Positions 11,056-22,656 of a DNA stretch of 38,767 bases are shown here, piece by piece. A model generated the notes under the pieces. It saw only the letters and a list, made by a program, of their open reading frames with translations, had not been told where the DNA came from and did no database searches. Position numbers and translations under genes: made by a program. The stretch covers positions 1 to 38,767 of the forward strand of contig RCAB01000557.1 in the NCBI GenBank assembly GCA_003640385.1, in the 5' to 3' direction. How positions within the stretch are numbered: the first letter of the stretch is position 1; every line of letters starts with the position of its first letter. This DNA is from Setaria digitata (Eukaryota; Nematoda; Chromadorea; Rhabditida; Setariidae).

Positions 11056-14000
11056 ATGCGATACTATTTGCCAACGTTGGACAAAAAATTAGCACGATTG
11101 CTTGAATGGTATGCAAACAACTATCTCGTTGATTATTATTATTTATTTATTACATTTCCAATTTTACTTACGGGTATCTTCGGTATTGGCTTTATTTGGA
11201 TAAAAGAGCTTACCTTACTTGATGCTCGTAAATTATATACGCCTACATCGGCACCAGCTTGGAAAGAGGAAAAAATTATGCGTGAGGTAAGTGAAAAAAT
11301 ATACTGCAAATCAGTAAAATTTTATTGCTTTAAAAAATTAGAAATATGATATGAGCAGAAATCGTTCTAAAAAAAAAAGAATAAAAATTTTTTTTGAAGA
11401 ACCTCTTTCTTATGCCATATCCTCCATTTCAACATTAATAAAATTATCAATAAAAAGAAATCAAATCTCTGATAAGGTACAAATATTTACTGATTATTTA
11501 TCAGCTCAAGTAAGGTAATTCCGATTTTTTCACTAAGCCAAATGTTAAAGTGATAATGGAATAATGTTCGGCCAAAAGCATTACAATAATTTTTTCTTTC
11601 AGTAGTGTTATTTTCGAAAAACAAAAACTATTAAATTTATAGCTATGGCCAATTCGTATTGGTGAATTTTTACCTGAAAGAACATTTGAATGGAATCGTT
11701 ACTTGTACGTGGTAGTACACGGACGCAAATTCCCTAATGGTACATACCCAAATATTCTTAATGACAAATATTTGCGTGAAATCGAATTGTTGGAAAAAAG
11801 CATTGCCGAAAATGTTTCATGCATAATGAAGAATGAATGGATTACAACTGCTACGAAAGATTTTAACCGTAAATTTCGTTTTCAGGTATTTATTTGCATA
11901 TTTGCTTGTAAACAAATTAATGAATTTCTTTATTAAATTTTTTTCTTTTGGAATTCTAAACTGCGAGAAAAAATTTTTCATTCATTTGTCTTTCTTGTTT
12001 ATTTATTTAGTTAGAAAAGCTTCCAGGACATATGTTTAAATTGGTATGGGAAATGTTACCGTCAGACGAATTTAATTAAATTACTTCAAAATCGTCATGA
12101 ATTGGAAAAGCATGGCATCCACATCACTTATCCACGTGCTAATACCAATGGAACACCGATATATTTAGCATACAATATTGGTGGTGTACAAGTTGATAAA
12201 AGAGATAAAATTAAGGTAATTTAATTTTTAAATGTTACGTTCTCATTAAATTAGTCCAATAAACCAAAGTTTAAAACTGAAATAGATATGGCGACAGTTG
12301 AACTTAATTTATTAAAATTCTCAAAACTATTACTTGAAAGTAATTAATATGGTCGTAGTATTTTCAATCAATGCTATCATAACATTAGCATTATTGTTGC
12401 GGTGAATTACTATTTGCAGCTACGTTATCACTATTATTAATACTGTCATTATCAATCATCTTTCACTACAGTAGCTATTATTCCGATAATTACTCATTCA
12501 CTGTTATCACATTGTTTCTATTTTCTCTTTTATTTATAGGTATTGTTCGAGTCATTATCGTTATTTTCTGTTGTAAAAATAATTTTTCCATAAGAAAGCA
12601 ATAACAAATTATACAATTACCATTCTTTTATTACTAACATTAATATTATTATTAATTACTACTACTGATTATTATTATTCATTGTTAATTATTATTATTC
12701 ACTACTAATTATTATCACTTACCGTTGATTATTATTATTTATTATCAATAATTATTGTCGCAATCAGTTTTTCATATCATTCATTTTTATCATTACTTTT
12801 TTAGCATTGTTATTATTGTATTAAAGTACCATCATCATCCTCATTCTCTCCTGCCATTTCATTTATTACTATCATGCCACTTTTTTAAGCATTAGCGCTT
12901 GCTGCTACTTTTTGCAGCTACTATTGCAATGATATCACTATCACTGTCCACCTTTAACGACACTCACTTATCAAAATTATCACCACTCTCAGATTAAAAG
13001 TCCGGTGCTCTCATTTTAATAATATGTTAGAATGCCATTGTTGTTATTACATAAGCAGGAAGAAGATCGGTGTGAGCCTTCTTAGCTCAGTCGGTAGAGC
13101 ATCAGACTTTTAATCTGAGGGTCGCGGGTTCGAGTCCCGCAGAGGGCTGTGGGGTTGAGTATACCTCCGACTTTTTGTTTTTATGAGGTTTGGGCGATAG
13201 AGAGGACAGAGATCGTGGACGATAATAGAGGAAAAGATACGAGATGGGAGAAGGAAAAGAGGTAAAGAGAGGAGAGAGAAAGAGAGGGAGAGTAGTATTA
13301 GGGAGGATCAAAGAATGCATTGAATAATTGCAAATGTAGGTGAAATTGCTCGACAATTAATACAGCGTTGGTGGATGGTTGCTGAACCTGTTTTAGCAAT
13401 AGTTCCTGATCTTTTTGTTGGGAAAACCGAATGACATTCCTTGCTTGTCTACCAAATAACTTCTTATTTGCTTGGCAAATTAACGAATGCAAAACCTACA
13501 ACTATAATTACTACCGTATGCAAAAGGGCTCCAAAGCCACCGTTCTCTTTCTCGCCTGCAGGCGATGATCTCGGGCGGAATCGAACCGCCGACCTTCTGT
13601 GTGTTAGACAGATGTGATAACCGCTACACCACGAGACCACAACAACCCTGACTCACCATAAAGTTACATTTATGAATGAAAATTTTTTGTTTTCAATTTA
13701 AAATTTATTTATATTTTTGCAATGTTGAGATAATTGAGAAAAGGAGGATTATTTGACATATTTATAACAGTAATAGAATGTAATATGAACTTGTGTAATA
13801 AAATATTTGACATGAAAAAAGTTGCAGTCAGTGAAAGGTATGCGGTTATGGTACTTTTTGCGCTTTGATACGCCACAATTTAATGAAATGGCAATGGCAT
13901 GGGAAGATGAAGCTGCTAAATTCATCAGTCGAAAATTTTCGAATAATTTGCTAACTGAAGTGAGTCTAGTCTTCTGGGCTGCGAGGATCTGCTCAACTTT

Positions 14001-17000
14001 TGTATTTAATTTTTTTTTCCTTTTCAATTAGTAATTTTTAGTATTATTCCGAACGTTATGATTGTGTTGAAAGTAACGAAATCAAATTTCAGGTTCATGT
14101 CCAGCACTCACGCACCATCGATTTAGGCTTGACGCGTAACGCAAATCGGTTAAAACCATACTTTACTTTTACAGTAATTGCATTGATCCTCTTCAGCACC
14201 TTAAATTCAATGGAATGGAAATTTTGTAATCGTCACGGAATACCTTCCGGTACGTTTTCTGATTAAAGGCAAGCGTAAAACATTTCTCTACTTTTACGCT
14301 ACGTGTAAAGTAAAATTGGCGAAAAAATTCACCATATAAAAATTGAATTTGCATCAATGACTCGTTCACCATAGGCATTGCGGCAGAGAAATTACACGTG
14401 ATAATTAATTAGACTAATTGTCATATTATTTGAATATTTAATTTCAGTTCAGATTGATTGGCTTCGATCTAAACCACTGCTTGCTCTTTCCGGTATACTA
14501 TCATCAACACTGGCAATCATTAGTGGTATTGGTCTATTGCTATGGTTTGGAATGTTTTTCGCCGAAATAACTCTTGTTGCTCCATTTCTCGTACTCTGTA
14601 AAACTTCTCTCTAACTGATCGAATTTTGCTAAATTTCAGTCTTAGGTTAGAAAAAGCCAACATAAGGGGATTAGAATTATCGGTTGCGCAAATTCACCTG
14701 AACCTGAATAGAATCATGTCAGGTATCGGATGTTAAGCTAACGGATGTTTTCTCCAAATATGCCAAGCGGGATTTGTTGCATAATAATGATTTTAGACCA
14801 AATAATCGAAAACTGATAATTATAACTAACAATTATAATAATTATATTTAGTCATTTGGGATGTAAAATTTGCCATTTGTTGGAAAATAATCTGAAGTCA
14901 CACCAAGTATATTCAATATAATATAATATCGCATTATAAGAACTTACGTATTGTAAGTATCAATGTAATACTAATTAAGTGATGAATCGGTTAATACGAT
15001 TAATTAATCAATTATCATCAACTTTTTCACTTTTTAACAACATGCTTTTAATGGATTCCTCATTAAGCCATTGGAGTGGATGATATGTTTATTATGGTAG
15101 CAGCATGGCATGGAACTGAAAAATCTTATCCTGGTAAGAATTAAATTTTGGCAAAAAAATGCTTCTTTTTCTTTTTTTTCTCCAAGTGTTGACATTATTT
15201 TTTCCCACATAGAAAATTTTCTCATTTATTTTTCGACAGTTTTATCCTTCCTCAGGTAATCTTGTTTAACAATGAATTAGCATGAATTTTAAGTTATCAT
15301 GTACATATAATAAGTTGTTCTAAAATCTTAACTGATATTATAAAACCAATACAAATTTGTGATTTATTCTAAGGAACTGATTATGCTAATCTAAAAACTC
15401 GTGTGATAGAAACGCTATCAGAATCAGCGGTTGCTATATTTATCACAAGTTTTACGGATGTCTTATCATTTGCTGTTGGTTGCTTCACAGATATTATAGC
15501 TGTACGTGGATTCTGTGCCATGACTTCTGCATGCATGCTTTTCACATTTCTTTATCAGGTTTCAAATTTTTTTGTTCTACTCTTATTTTTCTTCTTGGTT
15601 TCAGTTTGAATAAATTATAGATTTTTGTTCATTTGTCAGAAAAACTATTTCGTCATTTAAATTTTTTTTTGTCTTAAATCTTAAGATGATCAATTAATTA
15701 GTTACACTTTATTCGTTTGCTTTATAATCGTGTCAATCCACATCAACACCATTTTAAGAGCAAATAGTCTTCTCCGAGATATTATTTTGCTAACACATCA
15801 TAGGGGTTTAATTTTAAAAGGAAGTGGAGCAAAAAAAGATACAGGACAAAATTAATTACAACGAATTTAATTTGCTTAATTAAGCTTACTTTCTTTGCTG
15901 CGATGGTGGTTGTTAGTGGAAAAAAACAATTGGCTGGAATGAGGCTCTGTTTGGAGAACTCCGGACATTTCGATAATAAAAAAGTAAAATCTGAAGAAAA
16001 ATTTCAAAATCTGAATGGAAATCGGAAGAGCAGTACTGAATGTGAGATAAGTAAGTACTTATTTCATATTTTCTGGTCTTTTAAGTTTTTTTCTTTTTAG
16101 AAATAAGAACACTATGCACATGACATCAACTTCCAATGAAATGTGTGAATTTAATATTTTAATGTGAATCATAAAATTATGTCTCTAAATTTATTGTTTC
16201 TAAGACATTAACTTTATTTCATCCTTTCCCATTACTAACTCCTTATCCAATTTATTTTTAGGAGGCTTTTTCTTTCTTTTCTTTCGAATATTGGGAAATG
16301 TATTTCGTTTTTTCTTTTCTTTTTTTTTTTTTTTTTTTGTTGAAAATCTTAACAATTTTGATTTTTTTAAAAATTCTTTCGAACTTCCAAATATCGTTAG
16401 CTGCATGAAAAAAAAAATACTTGGTTAGAATCAATTTAATATTTATTAAGAACAGATAAATCTGAAACCTAACTAGTATTTGCAAAAGTCATAATCAATT
16501 ATTTTAGAAATGTATACTTCGATTCCAATTAGTAATGTCTTTTAGTTTTTTTTTTTTTCCTTTTCAGAAAAATCTGAAAATTCGAAATGTTGTGATGATA
16601 TGTACAGAGATGGATTAGCAAATCGTAGTCAAAAATCATGTCACAGCGATAACGTCTATATGGAAATGCCATCGGATAGGCGGAAAATATCAGAAAAATT
16701 ACCGCATAAAAATATGAATAAAATGAAATTGTTCCTTCGGTTTATTATTTTTATCAAAAAATACAGAGTCGCACATTTAGAAGAGAAAGATTTATTACAA
16801 GATTTATCACATCCCGAAATTTCATCATTGCTATGCAAAAGATTGAAAATGCATGAAACGACGATATAAGAAAAGAAGCTATCATTTTTTTTTCGGCTCT
16901 AAACCAACAGTAATTAGTGGGAGGGAAACTGCGAATTTGATGGAAAGATACCCTTTTCATGTGGAAAAGTACCCAGCTTGTAGAGAAAGTTCCCAATTTA

Positions 17001-20000
17001 TGGAAAAATGAGCGGTTTATTTATGCATTGAAAAATGTGAAATGCTGACAAATGCATGCATAAATCATACAATGCACTGAGAGTATAACTATAACGAAAT
17101 TAAAATTGCGTAAATTTCATACTGAAGTTGTAAATCTTGAGAAACAAGATTTCGAATTTGACCAGACTTTTTCCCAAAAAAATATCAATTAAATTAACAG
17201 GAATACATATATTCCAATACTGTTGGACAAGCGAACTGAATTAGTCGTTCTAATTCTATTCATCGCTTATCTTATTGTGAGTAATTTTGTTTCCTACTTG
17301 TTATTTTCTATAAAATTGTTAGGAAAAGAAAGCAAATTTCGTGAAAATTAAGGGATGCTTAAATATTTCAGCTAGCCGTATATGGTATTGTGGGTATAGA
17401 ACAAGGTTTGGACTATGACAAATTACTGATTAAAACGGATCCGGTAGTAGAAACGATAGCTGTTGAGCTTGAATTGTTTCATGGTGGTGATCAGGTATTT
17501 CCAACTTTTTTGTTCAATTTTTGACTTGTTTATTAAAATTTTAAGATGTATACAAAGTTTAGAGGAACGGAAAGCCAAATTATTAAAATTTTTTCCAAGC
17601 AATTTTTAGATTTCTAAACGAAATTGTAAAATACAAAGAAGAGCTGAAATATTTAATTTCAATGTCCGTTAAAATGCTTTTAGATTAATGACTGAGGTAA
17701 TTCTTAAATAACTGCTCCAATCATGCTTCGTTGTTTTTTTCTCAGATTGATATAGCTGTCGTCAAAGCACCTGATATGACAAAATTGGTGAATCGCAAAC
17801 GTGTTAATGAAATGATTCATGATTTCGAGCATATGATTTTCGGGATCGGTCCTAAAGCAACACAAGTTTGGACTCGAGAGTATTTGAAATATGCAAATAT
17901 AACGGGTGCATATTTACAAGATGATTATGAATCGTGGATTCAAGGCGTTTATCAATGGTCACGGCTTTTTTCATTTTATAAATTATGGTGAGCAGAGTAC
18001 AAAGTATTTTACAAACTTCTTTTCTTTTTCCTGGTTTTTGAGTTTATAAATTACTTTTAAGCCAATAACCTTGAAAGTAATTTAAACAGTAAGAAAAAAA
18101 AGACGTAAGCTATTTTTTATGTTTGCATTTGTTCTTATTTTCTGAACCTGAACCTCTTTATTGTTCTTGTAAGTTTTACTTATTGTAGAAGCATGCTTCA
18201 TTAACTTCCACTTTTTGTTTACCTCAGAAAAATCAAAATTCTATGAATGATTTCTGGATTTTATAAAGTCTTTTTCTTTTTTAAACCATAGCTCTTTTCG
18301 AATTATTGCCTAAGCAAATTAGCTACGGTTATAAAATTGAAATTTCACAGTACTAACTAATCTTAGTGCAAGATGAAGAGTATTTAATCTCTAAATATGG
18401 TAGTAAAATCAAAAATGGACAAAGAACTGTTTTTGGTTTATTTAAAAATGCGATAATAAGCCTTGTTACAATAGGTTCCAACTTTTGTTTTCTATAAGAA
18501 ACTTCCTTGAAATTTCTTTCATATTTTCTGAAGCTTTAACATGATGTTTCATTTGTTGTTTCCTACAGTTTTTCTTTTCATTCAAATTATACTTTTCAAT
18601 TTTTCCTTTCTGGATGTTTCTGCTAAGCAGTTGCTAAATTTCTGGATGTATTTCAGGGCACAAGATTTTGTTTGGGAAAATGAAAATGGCCCGAGAAATT
18701 TGACAATGAAATCATTCCGTTTTCGTATCGGTTTAGCAGCCCTTAACAATCCAAGCGATTTAGTAATTGAATCTCGTGCACTTCGAACAATTGCTGCCAA
18801 ATATTCTGATATGGAAATTTATACATATGAATATAGCCGAATGATCGCTGATCAGGTTGGATTAAAATTGATAACGAAAATTTTGCTCTTTTCCTTTTTC
18901 AATTTGAAGAAATTTCACATCTAATAATTATGTTTTTTTTTATTATTTGTGATTTAGAATTTTCTCAGTTTGAAAAATGGAATGAATAAGTTTACATTTT
19001 CGACATTATTTTATATTATTTAAAATATTTCTTTCCATCATTTACCATAAATCCCATAATAAATTGTTATTTTTTATTAAATTTTAATAATGATGTCTAA
19101 AATAATATTGGGTTAATCGATAAGAATGAATTAATTCATTTAAGTAATTACAGCTAAATATAATCTTGCCGAATACATTATTAAATGACGGTATAGCAGT
19201 TATTGTATTAATTATTATTTCATTATTGTTTATTCCAAATCCAATATGTACATTTTGGATTTTTATTGCTATTATAACAATGGATATTGGTAAGCTTTTA
19301 CTATAACATATCAGTTATTGATTCATTATTAAAGTGTTGGAATTCATCAAATAATTATTAACTTATTATTTTTGACTTATTGCTTTTTTTTACGATGTAG
19401 CAATTTATCAGCATAACTATTAACTTTTACCTATACTTCTTCACTCTTTCTATATTGCCTTATAATTAATAGATTCACATATCAAATTTGTTTTATATAT
19501 TAATTCAGCATTATCATTTGGTCCCCATCCTCAGTCCTCTTTGATAATTTTTGATATTTTATTTTCAATGCATTTTACAGTAAGTTGCTAATATACAAAC
19601 AAAATTTCATTGTTTTGATCATTGTGCATCTCTGTAAAGGAAATTAGAATTAAATAGCTAAATAAACAAGTTTTATAATTAGGTGGACTGCATAGGTCAA
19701 TAAATACTCTTGATAAAATAATGATAAGTTCTTATTTTTTATAATTATAATATTTTTTAAGAAATTTCCAATATTATTTAAAAAAAAAAAAAGAAAAAAT
19801 CAATCAATAAGCGATAGCTAAACATCGCTTACTGTGATGATATCGCATTTGTGAGATAACTTTCAAAAGAGTAAAAAAAAGTTAAGAGAAAATATTTACA
19901 GGTGTGATAGGTTTCTTATCATTATGGAGTGTCAAATTAGATCCCATATCAATGATAACAATGATAATGGCAATTGGCTTCTCAATCGAATACTGTGCAC

Positions 20001-20892
20001 ATGTCACCTATGGTTTTGTGAGTAATCCCAATGATATGACACCTGCTGAACGTTGCAATGAAATGATGGAGAAATTGGCATGCCCAAGTAAATATTTACA
20101 CAATTAATTAGTTGTTTGAGAAAAAGCTTCCCTTTCTAATTTAAAAATACTATCCAATTTTAGTCCTTAGCAGAGGAAAGTTCGATTTAATTTAAAACAT
20201 AAATTGGTTAATCAGTAATATTTACAGGAAATCAATGAATTTTTTCATTGTTTATTTTTCTTATTTCACATATTCTAAATTTATACATTTGCATGAAAAT
20301 ATTCATGCTAATACGATGACAAAAAAATCGCAAAATTGAAAGAAAAAAATGAATTGTAAACAATTCGTATAAGAAGAAATGTAAAATATTATTGAATTGA
20401 TACATTTTTGAACCTATTTAAATGAAAAGTTCGAAAATTTCGAAGATAACAGTTATTTCAATGTTTTTCTCTGCTTCCTTTCTCACAGGTAAGTTAAAAA
20501 AAAAAAAATGAATACTTTTACTCTGTTGGAGTAACAAGCTAATAATTTCTAATGCAAGAAACTTATACCTATTAAAATCAACTCGGAAATTCAAAAAAAA
20601 AAAGAAGAGAAAGTATTAACTATTAATTACTCAGAAATTACATGCAACTATTTTTACAGTTATATATGGTAGCATTTCAACGATATTTGGTGTCATAATT
20701 TTAGCATTCATCGACTCGTATATGATCCTTGTCTTTTTTAAAACAATTTTTTTGGTAATTGTTATCGGTATCTTTCATGCTCTTCTTTTATTACCTATCA
20801 TTTTATCAGTAACTGCACCATTCATGGATCAAATTAATCAAAAATTTTGTAGCTCAGTCGAAAATACAATAGAAAAAAATATTTCCTCCTAA
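11056..20892 (+). CDS. Patched-related (PTR) transmembrane protein with sterol-sensing domain
   Basis: Nematode PTR proteins are RND-type membrane proteins related to Patched, linked in worms to molting, cuticle and membrane traffic. Proposed exons: 11056-11286, 11643-11885, 12015-12215, 13828-13959, 14093-14249, 14448-14597, 15068-15133, 15374-15558, 15885-16050, 16568-16730, 17201-17276, 17372-17494, 17746-17987, 18657-18855, 19154-19289, 19902-20087 and 20660-20892. The joined frame gives 962 residues, normal for the family. Features in order: N-terminal membrane segment (about 25-50); extracellular domain with [15 protein letters not shown] and [20 protein letters not shown]; five clustered segments (about 295-455) with GVDDMF at 374-379, the RND segment-4 motif; cytoplasmic loop (about 470-565); segment 7 (about 575-595); second extracellular domain; final cluster with GFSIEYCAH (849-857), the matching motif of the second half. 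The exon 10 donor (ATT|GTTCCT) is weak and least certain. Ends in NISS. Confidence 0.9.
12637..12760 (+). repeat. degenerate ATT-rich tandem tract in PTR intron 3
   Basis: Imperfect units of the type TTATTATTATTCAYTRYTAA recur several times in this stretch. It is a low-complexity microsatellite-like region, not coding. Confidence 0.55.
12985..13011 (-). pseudogene. inverted fragment of tRNA-Lys (anticodon arm)
   Basis: Read on the minus strand, these 27 bases match 24 of 27 in the D-arm end and anticodon arm of the nearby tRNA-Lys (13096-13122 on +), including GACTTTTAATCTGAG. Neither the acceptor nor the T arm is present, so it is a fragment and not a tRNA gene. It forms an inverted repeat with the tRNA across an 84-base gap. 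Confidence 0.7.
13076..13148 (+). tRNA. tRNA-Lys (anticodon TTT), nested in PTR intron 3
   Basis: A 73-nt cloverleaf: acceptor GCCTTCT pairs with AGAGGGC (one U-G), A box TAGCTCAGTCGGTAGAGC, anticodon stem CAGAC/TCTGA wait-free with loop TTTTTAA-type containing anticodon TTT, and B box GGTTCGAGTCC. No intron. It lies on the sense strand inside the third intron of the PTR gene. Confidence 0.95.
13172..13182 (+). terminator. Pol III terminator of tRNA-Lys
   Basis: Two runs of five T (13172-13176 and 13178-13182) follow the tRNA by 23 bases, a plausible Pol III stop. Confidence 0.6.
13185..13320 (+). repeat. purine-rich GA tract after tRNA-Lys
   Basis: The + strand is almost entirely A and G with GAGAGA/AGAGGGAG units. 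It is low-complexity intronic sequence between the two nested tRNA genes. Confidence 0.5.
13566..13638 (-). tRNA. tRNA-Val (anticodon AAC), nested in PTR intron 3
   Basis: On the minus strand a 73-nt cloverleaf forms. The acceptor GGTCTCG pairs with CGAGATC (one G-U) with discriminator A. The A-box region is TGGTGTAGCGGTTATCAC, the anticodon stem TCTGT/ACAGA encloses CTAACAC (anticodon AAC), and the B box is GGTTCGATTCC. No intron. It is antisense to the host gene. A short TTTT on its strand lies about 40 bases downstream (13522-13525). Confidence 0.95.
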
Positions 20893-22093
20893 CATTCATC
20901 AGAAATTGTACAATTTCCTGACTAAAATCATTTGCATTGTTATCGACATTTTATCATATTTTTATAAAAGATTAATTCCTTTGTTTAATTTTGTTTCTTT
21001 TTTAGTGGTTTTTAATTCAATGACTTTTCTTCGCTATGTATTATGGTTTCTATGAAATAACATAATAACTAATTTAATAAAATTTTTGGAGTCACTAAAG
21101 CTCGAATCTTTCCTGCCTAATAATAAATCGGTTTCGATCTGAAGTTTACATAATTTACAATAATTTTAAGATAATCGAGAGGATGAAAAGGGAATAAAGC
21201 AACGAATTTTTACAGTAATCCAGGAAGAGCAGATAAGTTTTGAGGATTGAAGAGATGCGAATTAATTAACCTTTAGGTGATTGAATTCCCTGTTTTGGAA
21301 ACATTCTGGAAAAATTCATGCTTTTATGATGATTGCAAATACAATGCGCCACTTAAGATGGCTATGGATTCAAAATAATTTTTTATTATAGTATTGCTCA
21401 TGCAGTTCAAAATTAAGAGAAATCATTTTAGAACTAATTAAATTGATCAAAATTTCCATTCATGTCATTGATTTGTCAAATTCTCGATAACTAAATTCCA
21501 AAATTGGGTCTTTATTTCTTAAGCATGTCATATTTTTCTACAAATTGTGAAATTTAGTTATTTGCAAATAAATGGTAATAAAAGAGCCAAATGTTACGAT
21601 TTTTGCTGATAATTAATCTCGACATTACTGAAATCTGATTTTGATAATGTTTAGTCAGCAGTATATCAGTCCTCTATTATGCCCAAATTTCGATATCAAA
21701 AAATTTTTAAATTTCAGTCATATTTTTGTTTTTTTCTCACTTAATTTTTACATTTAATTTGATAATATTCAATTTTTAATAATTCCATACTGTGGAATTT
21801 TTGGGCTACTTCTTCTATAGTGAAGGTTTTAAAAGCACTTTCATCAATGATAAGGAAAATTTCAACTTGATAAGAATTCTTTAGCGGACAAAATCCCATA
21901 TGATCAATTTCATTTTATCGAAATTTCAACTTCAATTTGATTTACATTTTATGCTTTATGCTTATTCATTTCATTTCATTAAAAAAAACAGCCATTTTTT
22001 TCCTTTCTTTGTTTTTTAGAATTAATAAATGATTGTAATTTCCTGAAGTATATAAAATACATGAATTTTACTATATTGTTTATTGTTTTGCCA
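20893..22093. other. PTR 3' UTR and spacer
   Basis: AATAAA at 21076-21081 lies 184 bases after the PTR stop and is its likely poly(A) signal. The remainder is AT-rich. An exon-like 33-codon opening (21277-21378) preceded by CTTTAG is noted but cannot be tied to a gene. Confidence 0.45.
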
Positions 22094-22094
22094 G
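22091..22094 (+). promoter_or_regulatory. candidate trans-splice acceptor for the 86-residue gene
   Basis: GTTTTGCCAG ends at 22094, 41 bases before the ATG at 22136, with no open frame before it. The position suits a spliced-leader acceptor. Confidence 0.35.
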
Positions 22095-22135
22095 TGGAAT
22101 TCGGTGTAACTAGGCGCTTTTGACATTTGGAGGTG

Positions 22136-22625
22136 ATGTCAATTCTTGAGCCACGTGGGGTTGTCTATACATACGTTAGTTTTTACTGAATTAATTTTAT
22201 TTTATTTTTTACCAAATATTTATTTTTTACCCTATTTACTAAATATTCCCAAGACTGATATTATGGTAATTTGAGTACAGAATGAAATCATTACTGTAGT
22301 AATTGATAAGCCATGAAACTAAATACTTTCTTCTTCGGTATCACAAATTTTCAATTCCAATTTTTAATTCTTACTAGTGTGAAATTGAAATTTCAAAATT
22401 TAGAGTGGTATTGGAAATTTTTTAACGCCATTTCTTATTTTCTTCTTCATTGGAGTGATCGTATCATTCGGCTTAACAATGTTACACATACCAATGACAA
22501 ATATGATCATTGATCATGTACAACAACGAGAAAGAGACAAAGAAGAAAAGAAAGAGGCGAAAATGAAGGAGAAAGAGATGGAAGAACAGGAAGAAAGGGA
22601 GGCAAGGGAGAAGAAGCCGAAGTAA
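22136..22625 (+). CDS. small single-pass membrane protein with Glu/Lys-rich tail
   Basis: I do not recognise the family. Exon 1 (22136-22174) encodes MSILEPRGVVYTY and ends at donor GTTAGT. Exon 2 (22404-22625) starts after AAATTTAG and continues in the same phase to TAA. The 86-residue product has a short N-terminus, one strongly hydrophobic segment at about 18-42 (FLTPFLIFFFIGVIVSFGLT), then MTNMIIDHVQQRERD and a highly charged tail of Glu, Lys and Arg to the end, probably a cytoplasmic helix or coiled coil. Each exon is short, but the clean junction, the membrane segment followed at once by a charged tail, and a poly(A) signal 26 bases after the stop support a real gene. The region after the stop is GA-rich, so part of the tail may come from a purine-rich tract. 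Confidence 0.6.
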
Positions 22626-22650
22626 TGATAATGATAAGAAACTCTAAAGT

Positions 22651-22656
22651 AATAAA
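22651..22656 (+). promoter_or_regulatory. poly(A) signal of the 86-residue gene
   Basis: AATAAA lies 26 bases after the stop codon at 22625. Confidence 0.5.

Noticed and set aside
12400..12780. Possible minisatellite or CRISPR-like array
   Set aside because: Units are imperfect ATT-rich trinucleotide expansions with no regular spacers; the genome is eukaryotic.
13102..13356. 84-codon minus-strand frame ending [12 protein letters not shown]
   Set aside because: This peptide is a well-known spurious translation of tRNA sequence read antisense; it overlaps tRNA-Lys.
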